A stretch of DNA of 64,000 bases from Prosthecobacter debontii. Its GTDB lineage: Bacteria; Verrucomicrobiota; Verrucomicrobiia; Verrucomicrobiales; Akkermansiaceae. Under the pieces are notes generated by a model. The model ran no database searches, had not been told where the DNA came from, and worked only from the letters and a program-made list of their open reading frames with translations. A program made the position numbers and the translations under genes. Of the stretch, positions 26,661 to 35,791 are shown piece after piece. The stretch covers positions 1 to 64,000 of the forward strand of contig CAMBTP010000002.1 of assembly GCA_945870855.1 (NCBI GenBank), given 5' to 3'. Every line of letters starts with the position of its first letter. The stretch's first letter is position 1.

Positions 26661-29048
26661 ATGCGCGAACGAATCCTCGACCTTCTCCAACAGAATCCGG
26701 AGAAAACTTTTTCCAAAATCCAGATCGCGAAAGCGCTCGAAATCCCCGCCGACCGCAACGGCGAGTTCGGCGGTATCTTGGAAGATCTCACTGCCGCCAA
26801 GCTGATCGCCTGCGGTTCGAAAAAACTGTATTCCCTTCCAAAACCGCCAGAGGAGAAAAAGAAGCCCGAAGCCAAGCCTAGTGCAAAGCCCGCCACAAAA
26901 GGTTCACTCACCGGATCGATCAAGTTCCTGCCCAACGGCCACGCGTTTTTCTACCCGATCATCGGCGATACAGAAAACGCGGCGGCGGGCATCGATTTCA
27001 CTATCCACTCCCGCATTTTCATCCCCCGCGACAAGACAGCCACCGCGCTGGATGGGGATTCCGTCCGCATCGCCCCCTCAGGCCCGACATCGAAACCCCG
27101 CCAACGCGGCCCCGCTCCGGACGATCAGGAAATGCGCGGAGCTGTGATCGAAATCCTTTCCCGCCGATCCGGGCGCATCGTCGGCGTTTTCCGCAGGAAG
27201 AACAAATTCGCGTGGGCGGAGACCGATGACAAGGCGCTTGAAGGCCGCATCAACATCACCGGCGACACCACCGCGGAGCCGGGGCAGCTCGTTGTTATCG
27301 AGCTGGAGAGCTGGGCGAACTCGAATACCGATCCCATCGGGCGCGTCATCGAAGTTCTCGGCTGGCCCGGCGACGCGGGAGTCGATATCCTCTCGACCAT
27401 CGCCCGCTACGGCCTGCGCACCTCCTTTCCCGAAGAAGTCCTGCGCGAGGCACGCGCCGTGCCGGAGCAACCCGATGAAGTGGAGATCGCCCGCCGCCGC
27501 GACCACCGCAACAAGCTCGTCATCACCATCGACCCCGCAGACGCGAAGGATCACGATGATGCAATCTACATCGCGAAAACCAAGGCCGGCGGCTGGCTGT
27601 TAGAGGTCCACATCGCGGACGTTTCCCACTACATCAAGCCCGGCTCGCCGATGGACAAGGAAGCTGTCGAGCGTGGCAACTCCACCTACCTCGTGGATCG
27701 TGTGCTGCCCATGCTGCCGGTTGAACTTTCTAACGGAATTTGCTCGCTCAAGCCAGACGTGGATCGTCTGACAAAATGCGCGATCATCGAGATTTCCGCA
27801 GATGGCCACATCCTCAACACGAAATTCGTCGATGCCGTGATCCACTCCCGCGCGAAACTTTCCTACGAGCAGGCGCAGGCTATCCTCGATGGCAAAGGCG
27901 CACCGGAAGGCTCCGATCCATTGCTGATCGGCTCCGTGAAAGAGGCTTGGAAAATGGCGTCCCTGCTGCGGAAAAACCGCTTCGCAAACGGTGCGCTCGA
28001 TCTTGAGATGACCGAGATCAAGATCAAGCTCGATGAGAACGGCCGCGCCTGCGAGGCGCACACGGTTGTCCACACGGAGTCCCACCAACTCGTCGAGGAA
28101 TGCATGCTTATTGCCAACCAATCCGTGGCTAAAATCCTGCGCGAGCGCTCGAAGCCTTCCATTTTCCGCATCCACGAAGATCCCGATCCATCCCGCCTCC
28201 TCGACTACACGGAGACTGCGAAGCAATACGGCTACACGCCCGGCGACCTCACGAACCGCTCCCACATCCAAGCCTTATTAGATGCCTCCAAAGGCACCGC
28301 AGAGGAGCACCAAATCAAGCTCGGCCTGCTAAAATCCCTCAAGCGCGCCGCTTACGCCGCCGAGCCGCTCGGCCACTACGGCCTCGCGAAAACGGACTAC
28401 ACCCATTTCACCTCCCCGATCCGTCGCTACGCCGATCTTATCGTCCACCGCTCGCTGCAGCCGTTTTTGGAAAACCCGCCGAAGCATCCCGACCGCACCC
28501 CGTCTCAAGCGGACTTGCGCGACATCGCCCGCCACATTTCCGAGACCGAGCGCACCTCCTCCGAGGCCGAGTCCGAGACGAAACAGATCAAGCTTCTTGA
28601 ATACTTGGAGCTCATCGCCTCGACTGACCTCGCCAAAAATCAAGGGGAGGAAACCACATTTAACGGAGTCATCACCGACGTCCGCCCGATGGGCTTGATG
28701 GTCGAAATTCCCGACATGGGCGTCCGCGGTGTGGTCAAGCGCGAGGATCTTCCCCGCTCCAGTAACTGGCGCTTCGAACAACACAACATGGCATGGACCT
28801 CCTTCGACGGCCGCCGCCTCGCGCTCGGCATGAAGCTGCCGCTACGCATCATCGCCATCGACAAGGTGAAACGCTTCGTCGATTTCGCTGTCGCCGGTGC
28901 GCCCACCACCGAGGGAGTGAAAATGTCCGGAAAATCTCCCGCTCCTCGCGGTGTTGCTAAGCACCATGGCAAGAAACCCACCCCGAAGCCCGCCGCTAAA
29001 ACAGGTCCACAGAAAAAACGGAGCGGTTCTTCGAAAAAGCGGAGGTAA
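26661..29048 (+). CDS. rnr: ribonuclease R
   Basis: A processive 3'-5' exoribonuclease that degrades structured RNA and takes part in rRNA and trans-translation quality control. The 795 residues show an N-terminal winged-helix region (1-60), a Lys/Pro-rich linker, two cold-shock/OB domains, the RNB catalytic domain with ITIDPADAKDHDDAIYI near residue 289 (metal aspartates), the segment YTHFTSPIRRYADLIVHR, an S1 domain (about 655-740), and a very basic tail rich in Lys/Pro. Length and order match the family. Confidence 0.95.
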   Translation: MRERILDLLQQNPEKTFSKIQIAKALEIPADRNGEFGGILEDLTAAKLIACGSKKLYSLPKPPEEKKKPEAKPSAKPATKGSLTGSIKFLPNGHAFFYPIIGDTENAAAGIDFTIHSRIFIPRDKTATALDGDSVRIAPSGPTSKPRQRGPAPDDQEMRGAVIEILSRRSGRIVGVFRRKNKFAWAETDDKALEGRINITGDTTAEPGQLVVIELESWANSNTDPIGRVIEVLGWPGDAGVDILSTIARYGLRTSFPEEVLREARAVPEQPDEVEIARRRDHRNKLVITIDPADAKDHDDAIYIAKTKAGGWLLEVHIADVSHYIKPGSPMDKEAVERGNSTYLVDRVLPMLPVELSNGICSLKPDVDRLTKCAIIEISADGHILNTKFVDAVIHSRAKLSYEQAQAILDGKGAPEGSDPLLIGSVKEAWKMASLLRKNRFANGALDLEMTEIKIKLDENGRACEAHTVVHTESHQLVEECMLIANQSVAKILRERSKPSIFRIHEDPDPSRLLDYTETAKQYGYTPGDLTNRSHIQALLDASKGTAEEHQIKLGLLKSLKRAAYAAEPLGHYGLAKTDYTHFTSPIRRYADLIVHRSLQPFLENPPKHPDRTPSQADLRDIARHISETERTSSEAESETKQIKLLEYLELIASTDLAKNQGEETTFNGVITDVRPMGLMVEIPDMGVRGVVKREDLPRSSNWRFEQHNMAWTSFDGRRLALGMKLPLRIIAIDKVKRFVDFAVAGAPTTEGVKMSGKSPAPRGVAKHHGKKPTPKPAAKTGPQKKRSGSSKKRR

Positions 29049-29212
29049 CTTTTCACTGCGACAACGTCTCGCCGCTTTCTTCCCTTGAAACGAGTTCGTG
29101 GAGTTGCAGGCACTAATCAGCGCGGCAGACAGGCGTCAGCCACTCCTGACCGCTTCTCCCCCACCCGTCCATCGTCCTTGAAGTTTCCTCCGACAGGGAT
29201 GATGTTTCGCCT

Positions 29213-29779
29213 GTGGCCTACGATTCCGCGATATCCGAACAATCCTTCTCGCTCCGCGGGCAGTTGCTGATCGCATCACCGAGCCTTGCCGACGGCACCT
29301 TCGACCACTCCGTGATCATCCTTTCCAAGCACACTGCCACCGACGGCGCGGTGGGAGCTATCATCAACCACCGCACGGATTCCACTGTCGGCGAGTTGCT
29401 CTGCGGGCCGCAGTTCAAAGCCTTGCGGAAACTCCCCATCCATCACGGCGGCCCGCTTGCTAAAGACGAACTCACTTTTTGCTCCTTCTCCTGGAGCGAG
29501 ACCGACGGACTCCGCTACCGAACGGGTATCTCTGCCGAGGCCGCCGCGAAACTCGTTGGTATGCCCGGGCAAGTGGTGCGCGCCTGCATCGGTCACTCTG
29601 CGTGGTCGCCGGGACAGCTTGAGAACGAGCTGACCCAGAATACCTGGATCACTCTCAAACCCTCATCTAACTTGCTCTACCAAGCCCACGATATCACCCT
29701 CTGGGCCACCCTACTCAAAGAAATTTCCCCCTACCATCACCTCCTCTCCCAAGCCCCGCAGAATCCCTTTCTCAACTAA
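29213..29779 (+). CDS. YqgE/AlgH family protein (UPF0301)
   Basis: 188 residues containing the family hallmarks GQLLIASPSLADGTFDHSVI and GAIINHRT, a GGPL segment (HHGGPLAKDEL) and GHSAWSPGQLENEL. The family is widespread and small, with an unclear, possibly transcription-related role. The start is GTG at 29213; nearby ATG codons are out of frame. An A/T-rich CAAAT-type tract begins right at its stop codon. Confidence 0.88.
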   Translation: MAYDSAISEQSFSLRGQLLIASPSLADGTFDHSVIILSKHTATDGAVGAIINHRTDSTVGELLCGPQFKALRKLPIHHGGPLAKDELTFCSFSWSETDGLRYRTGISAEAAAKLVGMPGQVVRACIGHSAWSPGQLENELTQNTWITLKPSSNLLYQAHDITLWATLLKEISPYHHLLSQAPQNPFLN

Positions 29780-29810
29780 ATTTCAAATTTCAAATCTCAA
29801 ATCTCAAAAA
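29778..29810. repeat. A/T-rich CAAATTT/CAAATCT tract
   Basis: A short run of near-repeats (AAATTTCAAATTTCAAATCT and on) immediately after the YqgE-family stop. Tracts of the same style occur at 31101, 31401, 41090, 41171, 54525 and 60236, always at gene boundaries. Confidence 0.75.
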
Positions 29811-29840
29811 CCTAGGGACTTCCGATTCACGCCTCTTCCA

Positions 29841-29880
29841 CTTCTAACTTCTAACTTCTAACTTCTAACTTCTAACTTCT
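29841..29880. repeat. heptanucleotide microsatellite (CTTCTAA)5
   Basis: Five exact tandem copies of CTTCTAA plus a partial sixth end 21 bases before the ribBA start codon, inside its pyrimidine-rich leader. Copy number change by slippage would alter the leader length, not the coding frame. Confidence 0.92.
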
Positions 29881-29901
29881 TCCACTTCTCACTTCTTCCC
29901 C

Positions 29902-31101
29902 ATGTCTTCTCTCATCTTCCACCCCATCAGCGAGGTTATCGCCGCAATCGCCGCCGGAAAACTCGTGATTGTCGCCGATGATCCGAACCGCGAAAACGAG
30001 GCCGACCTGATCGGAGCCGCCTCGCTCTGCAGCGCTGAGATGGTGAATTTTATGGCCATCCACGGACGCGGCCTGATCTGCGCTCCCCTCACCGCCGAGC
30101 GCGCCGAGAAACTTGATCTCCCGCAGATGACTCGCCGCAACCTGGAAGGCATGAAAACCGCCTTCACCATCTCGGTGGACGCTGCGAAAGGTATCTCAAC
30201 GGGGATCTCCGCCGCCGACCGCGCCCTCACCATCCGCCTTCTTGCCGATCCCAAAGCGGACGCTGATGACTTCGTGAAACCCGGCCACATCTTTCCGCTC
30301 CAAGCCATGCCCGGCGGCACTCTCCGCCGCGCAGGCCATACCGAGGCCGCCATCGACCTCGCCAACCTCGCAGGCCTCCCACCCATCGGCGTGATCTGTG
30401 AAATCATGGGCGAGGACGGCACCATGGCGCGCGTCGGCGAGCTCGGCGAGTATCAGGAAAAACACGGCCTCAAGGCATGCACTATCGCCCAGCTCATCGA
30501 GTATCGCCGCCGCTCCGAGAAATTCGTAAAACGCGACCAGACCATCCTCATGCCCACGGAGTTTGGCGATTTTGACTGCCACCTCTACACCGTTTCCCTT
30601 GACGATTCCCACCACCTCGCCCTCACGAAAGGCGAGATCGCCCCAGAGAAACCGACCCTCGTCCGCGTCCATTCCGAATGCCTCACCGGCGATGTTTTCC
30701 ACTCCCAACGCTGCGATTGCGGCCCGCAGCTCGCCGCTGCGATGAAACGCATTTCCGAGGAAGGCGGTGTCCTGCTCTACCTCCGTCAGGAGGGTCGCGG
30801 CATCGGCCTGCCCGCAAAAATCCACGCCTACAAACTCCAGGAACAGGGTTTCGATACCATCGAGGCGAACGAAAAACTAGGCTTCGCCTCCGACCTCCGC
30901 GACTACGGCATGGGCGCCCAGATTCTCCACGACCTCGGCGTCCGCCGGATCAAGCTCCTCACTAACAACCCCAAGAAAGTTGTCGGCCTCGAAGGCTACG
31001 GCCTGGAAATCACCGAGCAACTCCCCCTCTCCCTCCCCCCCAACATTCACAACCAGAAGTATTTAGATACGAAGCGGATCAGGATGGGGCACACGTTGTG
31101 A
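29902..31101 (+). CDS. ribBA: bifunctional 3,4-dihydroxy-2-butanone 4-phosphate synthase / GTP cyclohydrolase II
   Basis: It supplies both starting compounds of riboflavin synthesis. The N-terminal half (about 1-200) is RibB-like: DDPNRENEADLIGAA and the segment RAGHTEAAIDLANLAG. The C-terminal half (about 205-399) is RibA-like, with zinc cysteines in HSECLTGDVFHSQRCDCG and the GTP-site motif RQEGRGIGL. 399 residues is the usual fused length. No FMN riboswitch-like leader was recognised; instead a CTTCTAA microsatellite lies just upstream. Other rib genes are not in the window. Confidence 0.96.
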   Translation: MSSLIFHPISEVIAAIAAGKLVIVADDPNRENEADLIGAASLCSAEMVNFMAIHGRGLICAPLTAERAEKLDLPQMTRRNLEGMKTAFTISVDAAKGISTGISAADRALTIRLLADPKADADDFVKPGHIFPLQAMPGGTLRRAGHTEAAIDLANLAGLPPIGVICEIMGEDGTMARVGELGEYQEKHGLKACTIAQLIEYRRRSEKFVKRDQTILMPTEFGDFDCHLYTVSLDDSHHLALTKGEIAPEKPTLVRVHSECLTGDVFHSQRCDCGPQLAAAMKRISEEGGVLLYLRQEGRGIGLPAKIHAYKLQEQGFDTIEANEKLGFASDLRDYGMGAQILHDLGVRRIKLLTNNPKKVVGLEGYGLEITEQLPLSLPPNIHNQKYLDTKRIRMGHTL

Positions 31102-31130
31102 AACTTTAAGTTTTAAACTTTAAACCCTAA
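31101..31130. repeat. TTTAAACTT-type A/T-rich tract
   Basis: AAACTTTAAGTTTTAAACTT and on, directly after the ribBA stop. Same family as the other boundary tracts. Confidence 0.65.
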
Positions 31131-31157
31131 GGTTCGGAATCGAAGCCGGGAGTAACG

Positions 31158-31208
31158 ATGTTCAAGTTTCTCATCATTTTTCCGATCCTAGTTTACTTAT
31201 ACCATTAG
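31158..31208 (+). CDS. candidate 16-residue membrane peptide
   Basis: ATG at 31158 is preceded by a good GGGAG ribosome binding site (spacer of about 6). It encodes MFKFLIIFPILVYLYH, almost entirely hydrophobic, then TAG. A hairpin with a T-run follows 45 bases later. A strong ribosome binding site is unusual in this window, which argues for translation. Alternatively this is chance in the 378-base gap (31102-31479) between ribBA and efp, which holds no larger gene. Confidence 0.35.
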   Translation: MFKFLIIFPILVYLYH

Positions 31209-31252
31209 CCAAAAATCCTTACGCATATCCATACCGCCGGAGGCTTTTAACT

Positions 31253-31277
31253 GCTGCGGTTCTCATCCGCAGCTTTT
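31253..31277 (+). terminator. possible Rho-independent terminator
   Basis: A 7 bp stem GCTGCGG/CCGCAGC (31253-31259 with 31267-31273) with a 7-base loop, then TTTT. It lies after the 16-residue candidate gene and ribBA. Confidence 0.5.
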
Positions 31278-31338
31278 AGGGTTAGCGATGGAAATACGAA
31301 GTAAGCTGGTTGCAGCCTGTGCGATTGGGAAGATTTTT

Positions 31339-31365
31339 GAACCGCCAAGACGCAAAGACGCTAAG
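31339..31365. repeat. single GAACCGCCAAGACGCAAAG-type repeat
   Basis: A 27-base copy of the element seen as an inverted pair at 1429-1518, here alone in the gap before efp. Confidence 0.55.
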
Positions 31366-31400
31366 CTGGGGTTGTGATGGTTAAGTTTTCCCGCCTCTTC

Positions 31401-31431
31401 CTTGAAATTTGAGATTTGAATTTTGAATTTT
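31401..31431. repeat. TTGAAATTTGAG-type A/T-rich tract upstream of efp
   Basis: Near-repeats of TTGAATTT/TTGAAATTTGAG end about 50 bases before the efp start. Opposite orientation to the 29778 tract. Confidence 0.65.
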
Positions 31432-31479
31432 CAGCCCTTGCCAAGCCCCGCCGACTCCCCTACCCATCCAGACACCATT

Positions 31480-32049
31480 ATGCCTAGCGTCAACGTAATC
31501 AACCTCCGCAAGGGACATGCAGTCCGCCACAACAACGAAGTCTGCCTCGTCATCGAGCACGAGCTCAAGACACCTCCCCGCATGGCGTCCTATGTGCAGA
31601 TGTCGATCCGCAGTGTGGCCAGCAAGAAAGTCTCCAACCTGCGCCTCACTTCCAACGACTCGGTCGAGGGCGTCCACCTTGAAAAGATCGCGCACGAGTA
31701 TTCCTACAAGGACACCGAGGGCTATCATTTCCTCCATCCGGAGACCTACGACGACATGGTCGTTTACGCGGATCTCATCGAGGGCGTGAAAAATTACCTG
31801 ATCGAAGGTCAAGCCTACACCCTTATGATTGCGGACGGCCTCGTCGTCAGTATCGAGCTGCCGCTCACCATGGTCATGACAGTTGCCGAGTCCTCTGAAG
31901 GTGTTAAAGGCGACTCCGCGAACAACGTTTACAAGCCTGCCATCATGCAAACCGGCCTCAGCGTCAACGTCCCGCTTTTCATCAATCAAGGTGAGCGTAT
32001 TTCGGTGAAAACGGAAGACGGCACCTATCAAGGTCGCTCGAACGACTGA
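31480..32049 (+). CDS. efp: elongation factor P
   Basis: It relieves ribosome stalling at polyproline. The 189 residues have the three-domain EF-P plan, with a C-terminal KPAIMQTGLSVNVPLFINQGERI signature region (here broken at the loop) and TYQGR. The tip loop reads ELKTPPRMAS with arginine 34 at the position of the modified lysine 34 of E. coli EF-P, so it is the arginine type, as in EarP-dependent EF-P or the EfpL/YeiP paralogue. No earP, epmA or epmB is nearby. The start is the ATG before PSVNVINLRKG; the open stretch upstream is derived from the repeat tract. Confidence 0.93.
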   Translation: MPSVNVINLRKGHAVRHNNEVCLVIEHELKTPPRMASYVQMSIRSVASKKVSNLRLTSNDSVEGVHLEKIAHEYSYKDTEGYHFLHPETYDDMVVYADLIEGVKNYLIEGQAYTLMIADGLVVSIELPLTMVMTVAESSEGVKGDSANNVYKPAIMQTGLSVNVPLFINQGERISVKTEDGTYQGRSND

Positions 32050-32131
32050 AATTCCTGATTTTAGGCGAGGATTCGACTTGACGGCTTGAAATCCCGAGCC
32101 ATTCTCCGCCCCCCACTAACCAATTTTCATT

Positions 32132-32398
32132 ATGGCACGTATTTGTAGTATCAGAGGAACCCGCGTCCGCTCAGGCGGCAGAATTCACCGCTCAGGCTTG
32201 GCCAAGAAAAAAGGCGGTATCGGTCGTCACGTCACCAAGGTGACCAAGCGCACCGTTTCGCCGAACCTTCAGACCAAGCGCATCTGGGTTCCTGAGCTGA
32301 ACAAGTTCATGCGCATCAAGCTGAGCTGCCGCGCATTGAAGACCATCAACAAGAACGGCGCTTTCGTGACTCTCAAGAAGGCGGGTCTCGTTAAGTAA
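32132..32398 (+). CDS. rpmB: 50S ribosomal protein bL28
   Basis: 88 residues, basic, with the bL28 pattern: an N-terminal MARICSIRGTRVRSG segment, KVTKRTVSPNLQTKRIW and SCRALKTINKNG near the C-terminus. It is a structural protein of the large ribosomal subunit. It is followed after 7 bases by lysA, an unusual partner. A TTGACG hexamer at 32078 could be a -35 box, without a convincing -10 box. No Shine-Dalgarno sequence is seen. Confidence 0.93.
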   Translation: MARICSIRGTRVRSGGRIHRSGLAKKKGGIGRHVTKVTKRTVSPNLQTKRIWVPELNKFMRIKLSCRALKTINKNGAFVTLKKAGLVK

Positions 32399-32405
32399 GG
32401 CGGCG

Positions 32406-33695
32406 ATGCACGGCTTTTCCTACAGGAACGGCGAGCTGTTCTGCGAACACGTTTCCCTGAAATCCCTCGCCGCCGAGCATGGCACTCCCCTCTACGTCTA
32501 TTCGGCGGGGACTATCACCGACCATTTCACCCGCCTAGATAAGGCGATGGCGGGGGTCGATCACGAGATCGCATTCGCGGTCAAGGCGAACTCCAACCTC
32601 TCCGTCCTCCGCCTGCTCGCCACCAAAGGCGCGGGCTTCGACATCGTCTCAGGCGGTGAACTTTTCCGAGTAATCAAGGCTGGTGGCGATCCCGCCCACT
32701 GCACCTTTGCCGGCGTCGGCAAGACCCGCGAGGAAATCATCTACGCCCTCGAACAGGGCATCTACTCTTTCAACGTCGAGAGCGAAGAGGAACTCCGCTA
32801 CCTCAACGAAGTCGCCGGGGAACTTGGAAAAATCGCTCCCGCCGCCGTCCGCGTGAATCCCAATGTGGATGCGAAGACTCACAAATACATCTCCACTGGC
32901 AAGAGCGAGAACAAGTTCGGCGTCGATTTCGGAGCCATCCCTGATCTCTACGCCCGCGCCGCCGCAGAGCTTCCGAACATCCGCCTCCGTGGCTTGCAGA
33001 TGCACATTGGCTCGCAACTCACCTCCATCGATCCGTTTATCGAGGCGGTGGAAAAGGTCATTCCGATGGTGACAGCCCTCAAGGCGAAGCACGGAATCGA
33101 GTTTTGGTCTATCGGTGGCGGCATCGGCATTGTCTATCATGATTCCCTCCAGTCCGGCACGCCCGATTGGTGGTCTTCCAAGGACGAGAGCGAGCGCCCG
33201 CTCACCATCGAAAAATACGGCCAGGAACTGGTTCCCCGCATCAAGGATCTCGGCCTGAAAATCCTCCTCGAGCCCGGCCGCTACATCGTCGGTAACGCCG
33301 GCGTCCTCCTTACCCGCTGCCTCTACGAGAAAAAGGGCTCCGCGAAAACCTTCAAGATCGTCGATGCAGGCATGAACGATCTGATCCGCCCCGCCCTTTA
33401 CGAAGGCCACCACGAGATCGTCCCACTCACCGAACCGGCCTCCTCCGAACTCACCAAGGTCGATGTGGTCGGCCCGATCTGCGAGAGCGGAGATTTCTTT
33501 TGCCAAGACAGGCTGCTCCCCGATTTCCAACCAGGCGACACGGTCGCGCTGATGTCCGCCGGAGCCTACGGCTTCGTGATGGCCTCCAACTACAACTCCC
33601 GCCCCCTCCCCGCCGAGATCCTCGTCGAGGGCGAGGACGCGACCCTGATCCGCAAGCGCCAGACGCTGGAAGATCTGATCGAGGGCGAGCTGTAA
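32406..33695 (+). CDS. lysA: diaminopimelate decarboxylase
   Basis: It converts meso-diaminopimelate to lysine, the last step of lysine synthesis. The 429-residue fold-type III PLP enzyme has the PLP lysine in FAVKANSN (K60), the SGGELFRVIKAG segment, the phosphate-binding GGGIGI and the C-terminal active-site CESGDFF. It starts 7 bases after rpmB, so it may be co-transcribed. Copy 5 of the palindromic repeat follows 8 bases after the stop. Confidence 0.95.
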   Translation: MHGFSYRNGELFCEHVSLKSLAAEHGTPLYVYSAGTITDHFTRLDKAMAGVDHEIAFAVKANSNLSVLRLLATKGAGFDIVSGGELFRVIKAGGDPAHCTFAGVGKTREEIIYALEQGIYSFNVESEEELRYLNEVAGELGKIAPAAVRVNPNVDAKTHKYISTGKSENKFGVDFGAIPDLYARAAAELPNIRLRGLQMHIGSQLTSIDPFIEAVEKVIPMVTALKAKHGIEFWSIGGGIGIVYHDSLQSGTPDWWSSKDESERPLTIEKYGQELVPRIKDLGLKILLEPGRYIVGNAGVLLTRCLYEKKGSAKTFKIVDAGMNDLIRPALYEGHHEIVPLTEPASSELTKVDVVGPICESGDFFCQDRLLPDFQPGDTVALMSAGAYGFVMASNYNSRPLPAEILVEGEDATLIRKRQTLEDLIEGEL

Positions 33696-33703
33696 GCGAG
33701 CCT

Positions 33704-33851
33704 TGGACTGCGGCAGCCTGCTGCCGCTTTCCGCAAAGCGGCCTGCTGCGAGAGGGTCGGCATTGGCACGCAGGAGCCGGACAAAACCTCAGTCCTCCGC
33801 CGTGGACAGCAGGCTGTCTCACGAAAAGCTACAGCAGGCTGTAGCAGTCCA
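33704..33851. repeat. palindromic dispersed repeat, copy 5 (148 bp, altered left hairpin)
   Basis: The right half matches copies 1 and 3. In the left arm the small palindrome is CGGCAGC-GCTGCCG instead of CTACAGC-GCTGTAG: three bases changed on each side so that the local stem still pairs, while pairing with the distant right arm is lost. Outer ends pair four bases further (GCCT/AGGC). It sits between lysA and the topoisomerase gene. Confidence 0.9.
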
Positions 33852-33937
33852 AGGCCTTCGGCGGGCCGTCCCGCACAAAAATCAATTTCCTCCACGCTTG
33901 CGCCGCCTCTGCGATTCTTTTAGAAACGCGTAACAAT

Positions 33938-35785
33938 ATGGCAGCAGGATACACGGAAGACGACATCAAGAGCTTGGATTGGCGGGAACACATTCGGATG
34001 AGGCCGGGGATGTATATCGGCAAACTGGGCGACGGGTCAGCGGCGGATGACGGGATTTACATCCTTCTCAAGGAAGCGGTGGATAACTCGATCGACGAGC
34101 ACATCATGGGCCACGGCAAAGAGGTGCGCATTGAGATCGATGAGGAAGGGCGCGTGGAGGTTCGCGATTTCGGGCGCGGGATCCCGCTCGGGAAACTTTT
34201 CGACTGCGCGGCGCAAATCAACACCGGCGCGAAATACGACAGCGAGGCTTTCAAGAAATCCGTTGGTCTAAACGGCGTCGGAATCAAGGCAGTGAATGCC
34301 CTTTCCAATTTTTTCGAGATCCAAGCGTGGCGCGAGGGGGAGACAAAAGCTCTGGAGTTCTCAAAGGGACAGTTGACGGTCGATATGAAGAAGCCGCGCA
34401 AGGACGACGGGCTCAACGGCACGCGCCTCGCCTTCGACATCGACCGCACGATCTTCCCCGCGAAGACGAAATTCCGCGATCCTTTCGTGGAAAAAATGTG
34501 TCGCTACTACTCCTACCTGAACCCAGCGCTGACGATCCATTTCAACGGCAAGAAATTCCGATCGAAGGACGGGCTGTTAGATTTGCTGCGCGAGGAGATG
34601 GAAACAGAGGCACTGTATCCGCCCATCCACCTGATCGGGAATGATATTGAAATCGCGTTCACGCATTGCGCGGAAAGCAGCGAGGAATATCACACGTTCG
34701 TAAACGGCCAGAACACCTCGCAGGGCGGCACGCACCTCGCCGCATTCCGCGAGGCGCTGGTTCAAGTGATCCGCGGTTTTTACAAAAAGCAGTATGACCC
34801 CGCCGATATCCGTGCGGGCATCGAGGCGGCGATCTGCGTGCGCATCATCGAGCCGGTATTCGAATCGCAGACGAAGACGAAACTCGGCTCCTCGGTGATC
34901 GCGCCGGGCGGCGAGTCGTTGCGCGGGTTCATCGGGAATTTCCTCAAAGCCTCCCTCGACAACTACCTCCACAAGCACACCCAGGTGGCGGAGGCGATCC
35001 AGAAACGGATCATGGCGGCGGAGCGCGAGCGCAAGGATCTTAAAGGCATTCAAAAGATCGCCCGCGAACGCGCGCGTCAGGCGAAGGTGCACAATAAAAA
35101 GCTGCGCGACTGCCGCGTTAGATTCGATTCGAAGCACAAGCGCCGCGAGGAAAGCACCCTGTTCATCACTGAGGGCGACTCGGCCTCTGGCTCGATCACG
35201 AAGAGCCGCGACGTGGAGACGCAGGCGGTGTTTTCCCTGCGTGGCAAGCCGCTCAACACCTACGCGCTTCCAAGAAAGATCGTGTATGAGAACGAGGAAT
35301 TCGCTCTGCTGCAAGCGGCGCTGAACATCGAAGACGGGATCGAATCCCTGCGTTACAACAAAGTCGTGATCGCGACCGATGCCGATGTGGACGGCATGCA
35401 CATTCGTTTGCTGCTACTGACATTTTTTCTACAGTTTTTCCCGGAAATGATCCGCGACGGTCATCTCTTCATTTTGCAGACACCCCTGTTCCGCGTGCGC
35501 AACAAGAAGGAAACGTTCTACTGCTACACCGATGAGGAACGAGTGAAGGCGATCGAGAAATGTGGCAAGGCCGCCGAGATCACCCGCTTCAAGGGGCTTG
35601 GCGAAATCTCTCCGGACGAGTTCAAGTTCATGATCGGCGCCGACATGCGACTCGATCCCGTGGAATACGAGGAGGGCAAGGGCGTAAAGGAACTCCTCGC
35701 TTTCTACATGGGGAAAAACACTCCGAGCCGCCAGGAATACATCATCGAACACCTTCGCGAGGACGTGGACCGGCAGGTCGCCTAA
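33938..35785 (+). CDS. parE: type IIA DNA topoisomerase subunit B (ParE/GyrB family)
   Basis: This is the ATPase and TOPRIM subunit of a type II topoisomerase. 615 residues: GHKL ATPase domain with [23 protein letters not shown] and the lid [14 protein letters not shown]; transducer domain; TOPRIM with EGDSASGSI and DADVDGMHI; and a C-terminal tail ending near [12 protein letters not shown]. It is shorter than a typical GyrB (about 800), which favours a ParE-like or second topoisomerase. The A subunit is not next to it; phoH is convergent 6 bases on. Confidence 0.88.
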   Translation: MAAGYTEDDIKSLDWREHIRMRPGMYIGKLGDGSAADDGIYILLKEAVDNSIDEHIMGHGKEVRIEIDEEGRVEVRDFGRGIPLGKLFDCAAQINTGAKYDSEAFKKSVGLNGVGIKAVNALSNFFEIQAWREGETKALEFSKGQLTVDMKKPRKDDGLNGTRLAFDIDRTIFPAKTKFRDPFVEKMCRYYSYLNPALTIHFNGKKFRSKDGLLDLLREEMETEALYPPIHLIGNDIEIAFTHCAESSEEYHTFVNGQNTSQGGTHLAAFREALVQVIRGFYKKQYDPADIRAGIEAAICVRIIEPVFESQTKTKLGSSVIAPGGESLRGFIGNFLKASLDNYLHKHTQVAEAIQKRIMAAERERKDLKGIQKIARERARQAKVHNKKLRDCRVRFDSKHKRREESTLFITEGDSASGSITKSRDVETQAVFSLRGKPLNTYALPRKIVYENEEFALLQAALNIEDGIESLRYNKVVIATDADVDGMHIRLLLLTFFLQFFPEMIRDGHLFILQTPLFRVRNKKETFYCYTDEERVKAIEKCGKAAEITRFKGLGEISPDEFKFMIGADMRLDPVEYEEGKGVKELLAFYMGKNTPSRQEYIIEHLREDVDRQVA

Positions 35786-35791
35786 GCTGGC

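Noticed and set aside
32649-33530. Reverse-strand open frame of 293 codons inside lysA
   Set aside because: The lysA product has PLP motifs in the right order; the opposite frame is a compositional shadow.
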